From NCBI GenBank assembly GCA_016785225.1, contig JAFBJZ010000850.1, positions 372,001 to 436,000 of the forward strand: a stretch of 64,000 nt of DNA, given 5' to 3'. This document shows, piece by piece, positions 46,890-60,733 of this stretch. The DNA is from Psettodes erumei. Its lineage: Eukaryota > Chordata > Actinopteri > Pleuronectiformes > Psettodidae. Position 1 is the stretch's first letter; the number at the start of each line of letters is the position of its first letter. A program made the translations under genes and the position numbers. The notes under the pieces were generated by a model. The model ran no database searches, had not been told where the DNA came from, and saw only the letters and a list, made by a program, of their open reading frames with translations.

Positions 46890-49800
46890 TGGAAGCAAGT
46901 TTATTCTGAATGGTCTTTGTCAGTGTCAGAAAAAAAAAATCACTTTTCCAGTCAGAAATTGTCTGGAAGCATCAACTCCCCATCTTACAATTTCACCAAC
47001 CGGTTTTGTATCACTGTGGTCTGTCCACATGCCAATCCTTTCTGTTTAGACATCCAATCCATTGACCATTTGGGGACTGGGAATTAATGGCTGCCTGCTA
47101 TCCAAAAACCTTTTGTAACAGTATTACATTATTATCTCCTCCCACTTCTCCATGCTGCCTTTTGTCCTAACTTAACAGATTTTTTTCCCGGAGGTGAGAA
47201 AAACAGAATGAGTGCATACAGAAATGACACACACTGTAGAAACATGTTTTTCTTTCATTTTATTTACATGATTTTTATCATCATTTATTTTAATATCATT
47301 TCTCCAACTATCCATACCATGCCATTCTCCTCCTGTCTACCAGATGCCAGTTGCCTGCCCTGTGGCGGTCACCTGGTTCTCCATTTCCCTGCACACCTTT
47401 GTTTCATTTCCTAGTTAAACTCCAATATAGAAATTAGCCACTTTCCTCACTGCCACTTTTTTCCGGTCACTTCTTCTTCCCCGACTCTGTTTAATCAGCT
47501 CCCCTTGTGTAGACCTGCATCCTGCTTCTAACATCCCTTTCTGCCTTTTTAATTAAAATTTGTTTGCATGCTCAGATTTGTTGTTGAAAATCAGTGTTCA
47601 GTAAATGCCCTATAAAGTCCTTGACACACCAGACAATGAGACAGCAAAGTTTAACAGCATGTATTTGTGAAATGGAAGATTGGTTACGGGGACTGTGTTC
47701 ACAGAGCTACACGGTGAACTACCGACAGAGTGCTTGGTACTCAAATTAAAGATTTTGAACGGAGTATCACTTACAACAGATGCATACAAACTCCTCTTGC
47801 GGTACTCTGCTTCTCTACCAAACAAACATAATACCAGCAGCTTCTGAGAGCACTTCACTGCCAATATAGCTGTGACCAAGGACGTCTGCCAAGTGTGTGA
47901 GTCAGGTCAGTAGAGATGGGGATGACAAACATCTGTCAACATCCGCGATCTCGACTCACTTGCGTTTCAAGCACCCCACTGTGGCATGTAACCAGGCCCC
48001 TCCAAAACACTTTATTTCACAGCTACAGGTGCTTCTTTATTTCACCCATCACATCCAGAGCAGTATTTCCTCCAAACCGCCCCGCCGGCAAGTCGCACAC
48101 ACAGCGGGAGAGCTCATTTCCTTGATGTGGTGCCTCACTCACTTGTGTGACACAAAAGGTTTCCATGAGCTATATTTGTCCCCACTGTGGGTTCCTTATC
48201 ATTTACATAATTCTTGCAAAAATGTGCCACTAACATTTGGACAAGGGGTTTTTATTTCGCAGATGCATGCCTGTGTCTCTTTGGTCAGTGGATAAAACCT
48301 GACAGCAGGTTTCAGGCATGGCATCATCACAAATGTTGAGCATCAGTTCTCAACACGGAGCTAATTACAGCCCACAGCTAGCCTAACATTTGGTGACAGT
48401 GGACCCATTAACATTAGCTTGAAGGAAAAGTCACAAATTTAGACTGCATTCAGACATGCTAATGTCATACTGTTTCTCTTGGGTGGCTACGGAGGGGCAC
48501 TATACTGAATGTGTTACAAATCAACATTTTCAAGACCAACATCCCTTGTTATATCAGACGACTGATACGTATGATGTTGCGTAATGTGTTGTGACCATGG
48601 CTTATTTTCAATAACTCTCAGTCTTGGATTGTCATTGCAAAGTGATTCATGTCTCTCCCCATGAGACATCCCTTACAGTGACCACTTTCCATTACCTCCA
48701 GATCTGTGGCAGACTATTATAAGAAGTTTAGACGCTCCGCTCAAAGTACTTTCTACAAAAGGAAGAGTCATATAAACACCCCAGGCCTGAGAACTAACCA
48801 AGACAAAAGGCCTCATGCAATAAACACCTTTTGAACAGACTTGTGAAATAGTACATGTCAGAATTTTCTCTGAAGCATGAACAAAATCATAGTGTTACAG
48901 GACTGTTGTATGAGTCATCTGCCTTTCTTCAAAGTGGATAAAGACCTTGTCTGACCCAAAGGACAGGTTTCAAGTCTGAACAGTGTTAGCTTATAATGTG
49001 CACTGTGCTTTAACTGCCATCTTGTTATTCTTCAAAATTCATCTTTCGATATTAACATTTTGTTGATTTCTGATAAGAAATGCTGTAGTGCTATTGAGTT
49101 GCTATTCTATAAGTGGATGCTAGTCTTGGTTATCATGTGTATGCACACACATGCATATGGGTGCCACGATGCACTCCTGACAGTAGTTTCAAACTAGTCT
49201 ACAATCGACAGGTATCATTAATGCACCAACATGGTGTCCAACAAGCTAACAGAGACAGGAAAAAAGAGGAAGTAAAAGACTTCCAGCGAATAAAAATCAA
49301 AATTCACAATGCAGAGCCATGTGAGCATGACCAGATGCCTCTTTTTTCTGCTTGAGGTGAACTGACTCCTCAGCGTGCCTGGAAATGACCAACGTGACAG
49401 CCAGATCACCGGGCTTTGTACATTGATCTAATACAGCTACAGTCTAACTTCACAGCACCCAGGACGACTTTGACCTCCGTAACATCTCCAGAGGCCAGTG
49501 GCTGTCAACACTTCTCATGCATCAGAGCAGAAATGGTCACTGACTGCTCTGGGCACAGAGATAGATCTATGGACTCATTCCCACACTCAGCTGCTTGCTC
49601 GGAGACTCATAAAGGTGTCTGAGGAGGAGAGAGGTACTGTGAGGACACATGGACATGTGTGAGGATTTAGCCACTCTAGCCTCTTTGATTCCTCATCTAA
49701 GTCTCATGGGGAAGCTATGAAGAACCTATAGGAGGATGAGCGAGCAAGAGCTCCAGCAAAAGCACTTAAACATGCACCATCGTAGCCGTTGATGTTTAAT

Positions 49801-51500
49801 GAACCTTCCAGACAGCCTTTGCTGATCCCACTGGACATTAGTGTAAGACTGCCCTGCAGCACCATAAGCTTGACTCTCAGCATAATCAAAATATGACAGG
49901 CTTAAGGCAGACTTGATGTCAGAGTTTAACCCCGTCAGTCCACATCAACATCTTCAGGTGATTAAAAAGCCGCCTGCAAATGAAGTGGTCAGTTTTCATT
50001 TTAGTGCAATGAAACATGCTGCTATGTGTAATCTGTTTTTCAGGCTTTTCAAACACGTTTCATGTTTTCTGCAGCTTCAGACTGAAATGCAAAGAGACAA
50101 AGCTCAGAGATGTGATAGTAAGCCAAATTCAAAATTGCACTGATTCACCCAGGGGGTGATCTGCAATTACAGGTCAAAGAGGAGGGCTGAGTCATCAGAG
50201 GAGAACAACATGTTTACTGCTGCTGTGTTTGAAGCAAGGCTTTGTGCATTTACAGGTTTTCGGCATCATGTGGAGACAAATTCAGGCCAGACAAAATTAG
50301 ATCAGAGAAATCAGTTTTGTTGTGAGACTGGGAAAGGTGAAGCAGCAAAACAGGCATTTGTGGATCATATACTCCATGTAATCTAAGTTTTATGACAGTT
50401 GGCCATGCCATCGTAAACATTTGTGCGAGTAGCATGACCAAACAAGCTGAGGCGTTTTCAGCCAAAGCAAAAAGGGATGTTTTCCACATTTTATAGCATT
50501 GTAATATTTTTTATTACATTTATTTCCTGACTTTTATCTTTACCATTTGAATGACTGTTATGAGCAGTTTGGGCAAAATTCAAGTAAACAGAAAGCAGAA
50601 TGTAAAAAACTGTGTGTTTTTTCTTCGATATCTTGAATATGTATGTAGACTTATATTTAGCATGGAGCAGAGTTTTGTGGCCTCTCCACAGCAGGCAGCA
50701 TGTTTGTGGATGTAGTCAGCCATGTTGATAGAAAACATGGCTCCCCTTGTGTTGGGCTGGCTTTAAGGAAATGCTACAAACACTAGGAGTATTATTCTGG
50801 ATGAACCTCGTGCACGCTGTGGCCAGAGCGCTGCTTTGGTCTAAGGTGATGATCGATATACTTCAATTTTGTTTTCGTCCCTCTGTTTCCCTAGTTTTGT
50901 TTCTACCAGCATTCATACCTTCACATAACACTTCCCCTTGAATTTAAGTTTAGCAGTTTTACATGCCTGCTTCGAAAATAATGTCACATCTGTATTGTGT
51001 TGTGTTATGTTGTGATGCAAGAAACCATTAACTTACTGTATTTGAGTTAAGTTGACAGTTTTTTTTAAAAACAGCTGCTTCTTCATCGTCTTACAAATAG
51101 CATTTTGGCTTTTTCAGAATTCAGTTGGAGGGAGGACGAATGTATAAGATTAACATATAATGTTCAGTATCTTCAGTATCTTATACTGTGCCAACAAATG
51201 GCTTTCCACAGGAACAGCTACACATTGTCCAATCAGCACAACTGTTATGCACAATTTAACGCTCAATTTCTGTCCATTGCTAATTGTCTGGGGCTAGTTT
51301 ATCAAGAAAATTACATAATCAATAGGGGAGGGCAATACCTCAAAATCTTGTTTCAATCCAGTATGATTGGGTGAGTGATACCATGGTCAGACTCATCAAT
51401 ATTGATAGTGATTCTTTGATTCTCAAAGTCTGCTTATGTACAATCATGTAGGTCAGAGTCAGGTATAATGATTTGGTGAATACGTGATGAACAGGCTCCT
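46890..51500. other. Intergenic DNA, no gene seen
   Basis: I see no coding exon. The frame at 47897-48295 plus has no recognisable domain. A CCTTGACACACCAGAC phrase at 47618-47635 echoes the one at 5450 and may mark an eroded mobile element. The remainder is AT-rich and unstructured. Confidence 0.5.
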
Positions 51501-51504
51501 CTAT

Positions 51505-51790
51505 TAGCCATCCATCCATTTGCTTTACTGCTTGTCCTTTGTGGGTCATGGAGGGGGTGGAGCCAATCCAGCTGACACTGGGCGAGGATGGGGTACACCT
51601 TGGATGGGTTGCCAGTCTAGCACAGGACTGACACATGGAGACCAACAACCATTCACACCCACAGTCACACCTATGGGCACTTTAGAGTCTCCAATCAACC
51701 TAACCTGCTCTGGTGAAGTGGGAAGAAGTCAGAGTACTCTGGGAAAACTCGTATGCAGAAACGCACACGTGATTCCAGCCTGCTGCACCT
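51505..51790 (-). repeat. Dispersed fish repeat (CCATCCATTTGCTTTACTGC type), reverse orientation
   Basis: The segment starts CCATCCATCCATTTGCTTTA and continues with the characteristic GGAGCCAATCCAGCTGACA, GGGGTACACCTTGGATGGG, CCAGTCTAGCACAGGACTGA, CCATTCACACCCACAGTCAC and TAGAGTCTCCAATCAACCTA. This is a near full-order copy of a very common percomorph interspersed repeat. It is antiparallel to the fragment at 60600-60715. The 129-codon frame over it is a by-product. Confidence 0.75.
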
Positions 51791-51799
51791 GTTGGTTGC

Positions 51800-54070
51800 A
51801 CACAGCAGGTGTCAGAGGCATCTGTCTAACAACTGGCTCAAAAGCCTTCGTAAATTTGGCCTTGAGCAAGAAAGGTCAGGGTTCCTATTATGTGCAGCAG
51901 ATGCAATAAAAAGAGAAAGATATGATAAAGATAAATTACCATTACATTCCTGCACTGGTAAGGAGGTGATTCTAACCAGTCATGCACAGGATGTAGAAGT
52001 GAAGACACTTTTCATTACATCAATGTCATTCTGTTGCTGATACACCAGCCACCAATGAACATTTTTACTCACTGCAAGTGTAAGCCTTTCTTTCTTCAGA
52101 GTCACTCTTTTGAAATTTTACTTTGACAAAAAAAAGGGCAACTGTTAAGGCAGACTGTACAGCTGAGGCTCCTAATGTCATCTGAAATCTCAAAGACTGA
52201 CTGAATAAAGCCAATCAAGAAATACAACACTATAATACAATCACAATCACTATAATTTCCGATGTGGTAAATTAATTTCTCTTTTTCTTTAGTGCGTTTC
52301 TTTAAGTAATTCTGTACAATCACACAACAATAAACACCCCTGACGTAAAAGGCTGAGCTCAAGACCCATGCAGGATAGCTTAATTAAATACAACTAATAA
52401 TAGGAAGGAGGGAAATAGACACGTTTGTTCTCCGACTGTGTGTCAAATTAGAAATGCCTTTTATCAACACAGTCTTGTGGAAATCATGAACAACACAAGA
52501 TATGTAGGTCAGACTTCATGAAGGGTAAAGTGTGCCAAAGGACTTACAGCAGCTGGCACAGGGAATAAAACCAGACCCTCTTGAGCTCTGTCAGAAATAT
52601 CAGCCCTCTTGTGTCACGTAAAAAAAAAAAAAAGATAGGAAGACTGCGCTGAATCGAATTTGGCTGCAGGAAACTCACGCAATGGCTGACTTTAGCTATT
52701 GCCTTTAAAGAAGAGAAGCAGATAAAACCTGTGGAAAGAAGAATGGTGAAAGATGACAGGAAGAGGGAACCTTGATACACAGGGATAGAAGAGGTGTAGA
52801 GAAAGATGGTGAAGAGTGGAGAGGACTAGATGGGCAGAAGGATAAGCTTGTGCATTTGAAGGTTGAGGGCTGAGGATTGGGCCGGAGCCAGGGCCAGCTG
52901 GGAATGGTCCATAAGGAACAATATGTCTCTGTTCCTGGAGGTGAATTCTTTATATTGAACCATCTTTGTAGACGAGGCACGAGGAGAACTAGATGTCTTT
53001 TAAATAGCAGTGTGCATTTGAAGTACATTGTAGTTTTTGTATTTTGTAAAAACATGTTCAGACCCAGTCGTTCTGAAAGACCTGAATAGCAGGTCAACAT
53101 AATAAACCGTGTGAAACGTTGACAGTCTTTTCTCACCATCTGTTTGAATCGTTGACTATGGAATACTGAATTGAACATTGTGCGTCTTTATTGCTCTCTT
53201 CTTTCATCACAGAATGATCAAGATTCACCCACACTTGCCACACATGCAATAACATCAGGGGCAGAGAATGGTGAATGCTGAATGTCAGGATGAGAAGAGA
53301 CCCGCTCTTATATACTGATATACAAAAGTAGCACATTAATAACAAGGTGCCAACCAATCCTCATCAGCCTGCTGCTACAATTAAAAGGGACTGTATCCAG
53401 TTGTTTATCAAGGTGTGGCACACAATAAGTCCACAACGCCCTTTGTTTTTTCACTTTCATTGCTTTATGATCAAGACAAGGAAAATAGACTTCACAATGA
53501 AGAGAAACATTTGAGGGAATAGATGTGCCACTGGTCATCCCCGACGACTCAGCCTATCCATTACTGCCCTAGTTTATGAAGCAGTTTCCAGAACCCAGAG
53601 GGCGAACAGCTGCACGCTTCAACTCTAATCAGCGCCTGAGTCAGGCTCGGGTGACTGTAGATGGAAGCTTTGGACAGCTCAAAGGGTGACGGAGGCTGCC
53701 CCCATAGACAAAATGAGGCACACATTACCCTTGTCAGCAGCATAATGTCTGCATGCTGTGTATTCAATGAGGGAGACGACGAAGATGATGATGAAGCTGA
53801 TGAATGGACAGTGATCGAGACTTTGAACAGGTCAGAGAAAGATAATGTAATGTAGTTTAAAAAATGTACCATGCAAATTTAATGATTATACCATGAAACC
53901 ATGCTGCAATTATTTTCTGAACTCTTGTGTTGCCAGGAGGCAGTTATACATTTTACTACAATAATTAATTACATGTAGAAAAGGTGAAGCCAGTGCTCTG
54001 TAGTGAATGCTGAAATGTAAATATGTTAGACAGTTCCCAACTGTAATATAAAGTTTATTGCTGAAGTAGC
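51800..54070. other. Intergenic DNA, no gene seen
   Basis: The minus-strand frame at 52705-53178 (157 codons) is rich in Ser, Pro and Phe from pyrimidine-rich sequence and shows no domain. Small acidic runs at 53780-53810 (GDDEDDDEADE) come from a GAC/GAT-rich patch. Nothing else stands out. Confidence 0.5.
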
Positions 54071-54074
54071 TGGA

Positions 54075-54500
54075 TTGGTCACGGTCTGCTGCTCCTCTGT
54101 TCCCCCCGGGCCCCTTTTTCCAGCCCTTGCTCATTTCTCCAAGGCCATGTTTATCCCTTCCTCTCGCCAGGCCTGCCACTCTTATCCACCCACCAGATGT
54201 CTGCTGACTTTCCCACTCACAATCACCTGAGCGTCCCTGCCCACAGACACGTCAGTCCCCAGTTTCCTCATCAGCTCAATCACTATACAAACCTGCCATC
54301 GTCACCAGCTCTTTGTTTGCCTCTTCTGCGTATGGTCCCTCATGTTTCCCCTGCTACCTGTGTTTTGTAACCTGTTGGCTGTATCTGCCTGCCTGCACTC
54401 CTTTTTACACTGACAAAGGCAACTTTACTACATAAGATGTGTGTTTGTGTGTGTGTGTTCTAAACTCCGCTGCCTGTGCTGCCGCTACCAACAGTTGTGA
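54075..54500 (+). repeat. Dispersed fish repeat, long copy
   Basis: A GC- and pyrimidine-rich island in AT-rich DNA begins GGTCACGGTCTGCTGCTCC and contains AGGCCTGCCACTCTTATCC, GATGTCTGCTGACTTTCCC, CAGACACGTCAGTCCCC and TCATCAGCTCAATCACTATA. It ends near AACAGTTGTGACAGA after a GT-rich insertion. The block order is that of a teleost interspersed element that starts and ends with TGTCAC/GTGACA-type sequence. The class (LTR or DNA) is unknown to me. It resembles the shorter segment at 14105-14300. Confidence 0.5.
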
Positions 54501-54504
54501 CAGA

Positions 54505-57500
54505 GTTTTCAACAAATGCTTCAGTGCAGTAAAAGTGAGTAATTAAAACTAATCCATATTTAGTGCTGTTAAAAAATAAAGTGCAAGGGCTGGCTGTGAC
54601 ACACTCTTCACAGAGGTAATTATGTGCTTTAAGACAATTTTTCTGGGTAAAACCTCTGTCAGATCTGAGAATGTCTATTAGAACTCCTAAACTAGCCTCA
54701 TTTAAATAATCACAATTTGAAATTTTCTTCTGAATTAAAGTACTTCATTGATGGCTGTCTGTGCATGCATGGCACTCCGAACTGGAGTATTTTAATAAGG
54801 CCAGTTTATCAAAGTAGAGAAAATAGGCAAAAAAGTTTTTTTGTATAAAAAATTATACTTCCAGTTAGTCTTCTCAGTTTTGTACTATTATATTTACACC
54901 TACAGTGAATGAGGCTGGACAATATTAAGTCATGGTGTCAGTATCATGGTGATAATCATCACTTTTACCTCAGTTCATGAAAACCATCTTATGAAATACA
55001 CCTGGGGATAACACACTAAAACTGCTTCAACCAGTAAACCACAAATTACAGATTAAGAATTTAGTTTTACGTGTAGGATAGCTGGAGCCAAATGCAAAAA
55101 TGCTATAGTGAAGATATTTAATGAACCAAAAAGAACTCAGCAGGCAGATGCACAAACACAGAGTCAAAAAAACTCAAAAGCAAGAACATAAAAACTTAGA
55201 TCCAGAATAAGAAAGGGCTTTATGATGAGTAGTGTGTGTTCCTGAAGTGATCAGCAGTGCAGTGCAGTATCACTTCCTTTGCTGTATTTTCACTTTTTAA
55301 GTTGTAAAACGTGTACAGTAAATCTGTTAGGGGAGTGTAGTATGTTTTGACTGGGATTACAGTGCTTGTTGTGGCCTGATCAGAGCTCACCGAGCCCTGC
55401 ACACCCCCTGCACCTAAAGACCTCACATTTTGATCCCCACACTTCTAAACCACAGCCTGATTGCTGGGGGAGATGCTGAGATTAGTCTCAAACTGCCTTT
55501 TCCAGTCTCTTTGCTAGACCTTTACTCTAAACCTAAGTATGAAAATACTGCAGTATTGACATTGATTGTCAGTATAATCTGTTAATGAATACTTTCATTT
55601 TCTTGATGATTTGAGCAATTACATACTGATTGATTTGACATAACATCCAAAACTGCTATGAACACAAAGAAAATTAAGTGAAAACCTTTTTTTTGCCTTT
55701 TTTTATTCAACTGAACTCATTTTATGACATTCATGATTGTTTTGGGGCTTTGATATTTCTAACTTGCTCGTGATTGAATGTCTTGAAATATTTTGCTTAC
55801 TCAAGATTGATTCCTGAATGGATGCTGATTGATGATGATGATGATGATGATGCCTTCCCCCTTTTTTTAACCGAGTGATTTTCACTTAACCCTGATTTGA
55901 AGCAGTAATTGATTCTTGCTATGATTAAATTTTGATCGATTTACTTTACCTTTGGTTATTATTTGGTTGATTCATTAATTGGTTGTTGATCATTGATGAT
56001 ATGGGCTTAATGGTTATTCAGCTAAAGGGTAATGTATTATGAATGCACTAAAATCTTATATTGTAATTTCAGTGACGTGTACTCATAAGTTTGATATCAG
56101 TTAAATCATTGTTAATTCCCTAAGATGGATGTTTTGCTTGGATCATTTTCCCATCAGTATTTTACAGAGTGCTGCTGGCTGTACATCCTCCTCTCACCGT
56201 GGCATTTCATTGTGTATTCACAGCACAGTTTCATGTTCTCTGCTAAGGCTCAGAAAGCATTTATGCAAGAGGGATCCTGTGTCCACTATACATCACAATG
56301 CAGAGTAAGACCTGTATCAATAGCAAGACCTTCGTACACTCTATTAGCATAATATGAAGCATTGACAGTACCTATGTGGTGAAGGGTGGGAGAGGGTCCA
56401 TCAGGCAGGTCAGCTGAGAAGAGGCTGCTTCAGTGATCCCACGACTCAATCACACAGCTGAAGTGCTCCTGCACTGGTCACGTGGTAGTGACTGAAAAGA
56501 ACCCCTCTGTTGTATTTAGATTTAGTGTTGTGCAAACCTAGTAGCCACACTGGCACACATTTAGGCTTTTCCACATTTCCTCAAGTTTTGTGATATATCA
56601 AGGTTTTTACAGTCCTGTACTGATATGGCTGTGTGGAAAGGCATTGAATATAATATTGCCCAGAGCAAGCATATATAAGGTGAAGAGTCCTAGCACAGAA
56701 CCCTGTGATCTCTGATGTATGACCATCCGCTTGTGGACAGTCGTGTCAGATGCAGCACTTGGCAGGACAAGTGTAGAATGAAGTCCATTATTTGAAGCCA
56801 TGAGAAGATTAGTATCTTTAGTTTAATAGCGAGTAACTGTCACCAGTGTCTCTGTGGTATGATGCAAATCCTGGTGCAAATTATCACATAAGTGGTTTGC
56901 AAATAGTTTGTTGTTTTGTTTTGTTTTTCAGAAATAAAATAAATGGACAGTTGGATACAGGTCTATAATTGGCATATGAAGCCTGTACTCCCAGAGTGAC
57001 TGAGTTTGGACTCTTCTCTCTGGATTCAGTGTCACAGGTCATGCTGTCCTGTCAACAGAATTCTTGGACAGATTGTGAGGTGCTTTGCAGTCCCAACCTT
57101 TCCTTCATTACACACAAAAATATGCTGAAATATTAAGAATAGGGAGCATAGATGACTGTGTAGTCTGTGGATGTAGACAGGACTAAAACTAAATATGATC
57201 ATCCTTCTGAATCCTGTCAGCTCTGGTCTCTCTCTCTTTGTACAGTTTCAGTGTGTCTGGCATCAAAGCAATGATCTGTTAAGATTTCTGACATAGCAGA
57301 GTCCTTTTAATTTTCCTGCATTCTCAGCAGGTTTTTCTGTACGGGTGAGATGAGCTGGTTGGGCTGATGACAATAGAAAACAAGAGGCAGGGAAACTCCA
57401 TCTGACTCTGCAGGTAATGAGCTATTGGAGCCCTGCAGAGTTCAATCAATAGCATGTGCACGCCAATCTGTTCACGATGTCTGTGCCCAGATACTGCTGC

Positions 57501-57965
57501 TCTCACACTACAAACTACCTTGTGTTGTGGGGGGATGGAAGGGATCACATATCATGGTTGCATCATTTTTTAACAGGTTTTCCAGAAAAAATTCTGATCT
57601 TTGACAAGATTCTTGGGTATATTGAATGTTATGTTTTAAATTGCTTTTCAATTAATTAGTTCACTAATGTGATTTGTTAATTATATAGAAAAACTGACAA
57701 TCAAAATTTCACAGCTTTCACATTTAATACTGCAAAAAATTAGGACTACTGCAGTGATTCCTCCAGATTATATAGCATAAATACTTTTCAGGTAAAATAA
57801 AAGTGCACCATTTTCTTTCAAAATAAACCTATCCTTCCACACACTTATCTTCAGCAGTTTATCCGTGTCTGCTTCTCTGGTTTTGAGTCGAAGTTCTGCC
57901 AGGTTGTGGGTTAACATGCAGTTTCACAACTATTTAATTGCCTGAACAGTCAGTGATGTGAAGAA
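54505..57965. other. Intergenic DNA, no gene seen
   Basis: Very AT-rich, with a (GAT)n run at 55830-55852. A stretch around 56530-56880 reads like an old mobile-element fragment in reverse (AAGAGTCCTAGCACAGAACC), but I cannot name the family. Confidence 0.45.
55830..55852. repeat. (GAT)n trinucleotide run
   Basis: Seven GAT units plus a partial one. The opposite strand translates as a His run in an otherwise featureless frame. Confidence 0.95.
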
Positions 57966-57972
57966 TCAACTT

Positions 57973-58025
57973 AATGTTTTGATGTGTGACCCCGCCTTTA
58001 TGGTGGGGTCACACATCAAAACATT
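57973..58025. repeat. Fold-back sequence, 24-bp stem and 5-nt loop
   Basis: The arms 57973-57996 and 58002-58025 are reverse complements with one G/T mismatch. The core is TTTTGATGTGTGACCCC against GGGGTCACACATCAAAA, with TTTAT as the loop. Confidence 0.95.
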
Positions 58026-60595
58026 TATGGTTCATTGAAATCTCATCATTAACTTTGTGTAAAAGACTCCAAGATACTTAAACTCCTTCACTGGAGGCAT
58101 CAGCTCACTCCCCACCCAGTGAACATTCCCCCAGATAAAATCAACAAGTCTCATAACAAGGGTAAAAGAACCAGCGTTTCACAGAAAGCTCAAGAGTTCA
58201 TACTCAGCAAACCCAGCATGGTTTAGCCAGCAGCCCACCATCGTCACCACCACCACTGCTAAAGCTATTCTGTATGATGCAAATCTAAGAGCAATAATTT
58301 GAATCAGAGGGCACATCAAACCATACAGAGTCAGGCACTGAACCAAAATGAGTCATTTGCTGAACAAGATATGCCCTGTTGGGGAATAGGCTACTGCTAC
58401 TATTATGTCCCTTGTAGTCAGGTATGCTGATAGGTGTGATAGGTATGAAGTGCATAGTTCTTCCATAAATCAGTGACTGGAAGGATCCAGATGGTCACGG
58501 CAGAGGGGCCAAAGGGCTGAATTCCAGACCTGTTTGGTATGTCATACACCTCATTCTCTCCCCTTGCTTTCTGTCTGCCACCCCACTATGACCAGTCTAC
58601 TAAAGGTGAAAAAGTCCCAGCCAAAGAGGGCAAAAGGGCCAGTGAATGTGTCTGCTGTTGACAGCATTGTTTTGTTTTGTTTTGTTCAACCAGAGGAAAT
58701 ATATCCAGTGACCAGTTGATCAGGTTTCTGAGTCTGGCTGTACACATCAAGTGTACAGCCAGACTGGCAATCACATTGCTTTTTTTGTGGGAGAAAAGTC
58801 TTGCAAATTTGCAATGCAGTATCTGTAAATTATGAATATTGGAATACCCGGGTTCCAGTTCGGGCTCAGTTAAGCATGACTGCTAAAATTCCAAATCCAT
58901 GTCATTACAAAGCCTGCATGAAATTATTCCTCAAGAAGCAGTCAAGAGCACAGTGTAAACAGAGAGAGGGTCATGGACAGAGAGAGAGAGAGAGAGGCTG
59001 ACACACAGTTTTCAAGGACATTCCTGAACAATTAACTTGCGGTTTTTGCTATCTACCCCATTAGTCTTGGGGGTTTGGAAACAGGCATTGATTTTGGATG
59101 TCAGCCACTCTCATTTTATGGAAATTGCACTAAATGGCAGGGAAACAAAAACAAATTGAATTTTCTGTGCTGTTACTTGTAATGTGAAATTAGATATGTG
59201 GCCATGTGTGACTGAACAAGCAAGCCACAGATACAGGAAGAGCAATGGTGCAGTATGGGTAGGCGGCATGCCATATACATTTTGTTGAGTGGTATTGCAA
59301 AAGGGAAGATGTATGTGTAAGGTATAATAACCATAAGTGCCAGAAAACAATTTAATTTCCTTCCTTTTGTGGTTGCACAAGCAAAATGTAATGTATGTAC
59401 TGAGAGCTGACATATGTTGTGCAGCAGCTTTAAACAATTTTTAAGCTAAAAAATGGTGTTGGTGTTGCCTTCTCCAAAAACAGTACTGGGAAAATATTTG
59501 GGCCATAATGATGCAATCATACTGTTGACAACTCTACAACACTTATACGTCTTCTCAGTTACAAATCTTCTATGAAAAAGCAGCTTTCAACATGAGACTA
59601 TATCCTGGTGAAAGTTAAGCCAGGTTCAACATTGTTGTTGGATAATGTTTCTTTTCTTTTTACCATAACCCTCTGTGTTAGCATCAGCACTGCACTTCAG
59701 GATTGGCCTTATTCTAATTTAAATATGATCTATGACACTCTGGAAGAGTCAAATAATCCTTCTTGCACTTCCAACTATGTTTGACTATGTCCTTTATAAG
59801 ACTATATATTGTTTCTCACCTTGTGTGTCTGCCATTGTTTTTAAAACCTTTTAAGAGGCACATTTGTGATTGACACTATCGTACGAGAGTACGGGAGTAA
59901 ATACAGCAACAGATGAAGAATAGGTTACTCATATTCCTTAAAGATGACAGTTGTTGCTGTCTGACTGTTCAGTCTGGCTACAGGCATTTTGTTTGAGACT
60001 GACAAATAGTAGCCCATTTATCAGGAGTCCAAATACAAATCATTCTGTTTATAAAAAACAAAAATGTACTTCCTCTACTAACGAAGCTCCAACAAAACTT
60101 GACTTAGCTACCCTTCTCCACTTCCTTCGTTGCCCACAGTGTTTTCCTCATGATAACAGCCATGCACTGAGTATGGTGTTGGTTTCAGTTCACTCAAATT
60201 TACAGACACAGACACAAACTAAAGCCAAATACTTCAGGGATGTCCATCGCAATCTGACAAAATGTTGCTCTTTGCATTCATCCGTTGCTGTAGCCAAGTC
60301 TCTCACTCTCTACCCAGGCTTCTGCCCTCTGGCAGGCTCATGTTATGTGACCTCTCCCTCCTGAGATTTGCAACCAATCAAAAATAACAAATGACAACTT
60401 GTGCCCATAATGGCCATCATATCTATCAGTTGAGATACTACTGTCCTCATCTGAGATCTGGGAAAGCAGTGATATGGCGTACAAGTCCATTGGGTGAAGT
60501 AACACAAGTAATCAGATGATCAGACAGGTTGTAAAAAAAAACAAAAACATCTGATCCAGACAATATAAATCTGCTTATTTGGAGGTCAAAGCAAA
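58026..60595. other. Intergenic DNA, no gene seen
   Basis: Apart from the fold-back at 58731-58765 and a (GA)n run at 58978-58997, this interval is AT-rich with short unsupported frames (the longest is 59951-60364 plus). A TTTTGTTTTGTTTTG run occurs near 58670-58687. Confidence 0.5.
58731..58765. repeat. Fold-back sequence, 15-bp perfect stem
   Basis: The arms AGTCTGGCTGTACAC and GTGTACAGCCAGACT flank an ATCAA loop. Confidence 0.95.
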
Positions 60596-60599
60596 TGTA

Positions 60600-60715
60600 A
60601 GCCAGGGTGTGCCCCACCCTCACCTGAAGTCAGCTGGGATTGTGCACCCCACCCTGGCTGCCTGAATAAGTGCTATTGAAAATGGATAGATAGATAGATA
60701 GATGAATGGATGTCC
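60600..60715 (+). repeat. Dispersed fish repeat 3' fragment with (GATA)n tail
   Basis: CCAGGGTGTGCCCCACCCTC, AGTCAGCTGGGATTGTGCA and CACCCTGGCTGCCTGAATAA are followed by GAAAATGGATAGATAGATAG. This is the end of the same repeat family found in reverse at 51505-51790, with a simple GGATA tail expanded to (GATA)4 at 60685-60703. Confidence 0.7.
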
Positions 60716-60733
60716 TGTAAGTTAATGTAAATG

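Noticed and set aside
51520..51909. 129-codon plus-strand frame
   Set aside because: It lies over a known-type dispersed repeat in reverse orientation, so the frame is incidental.
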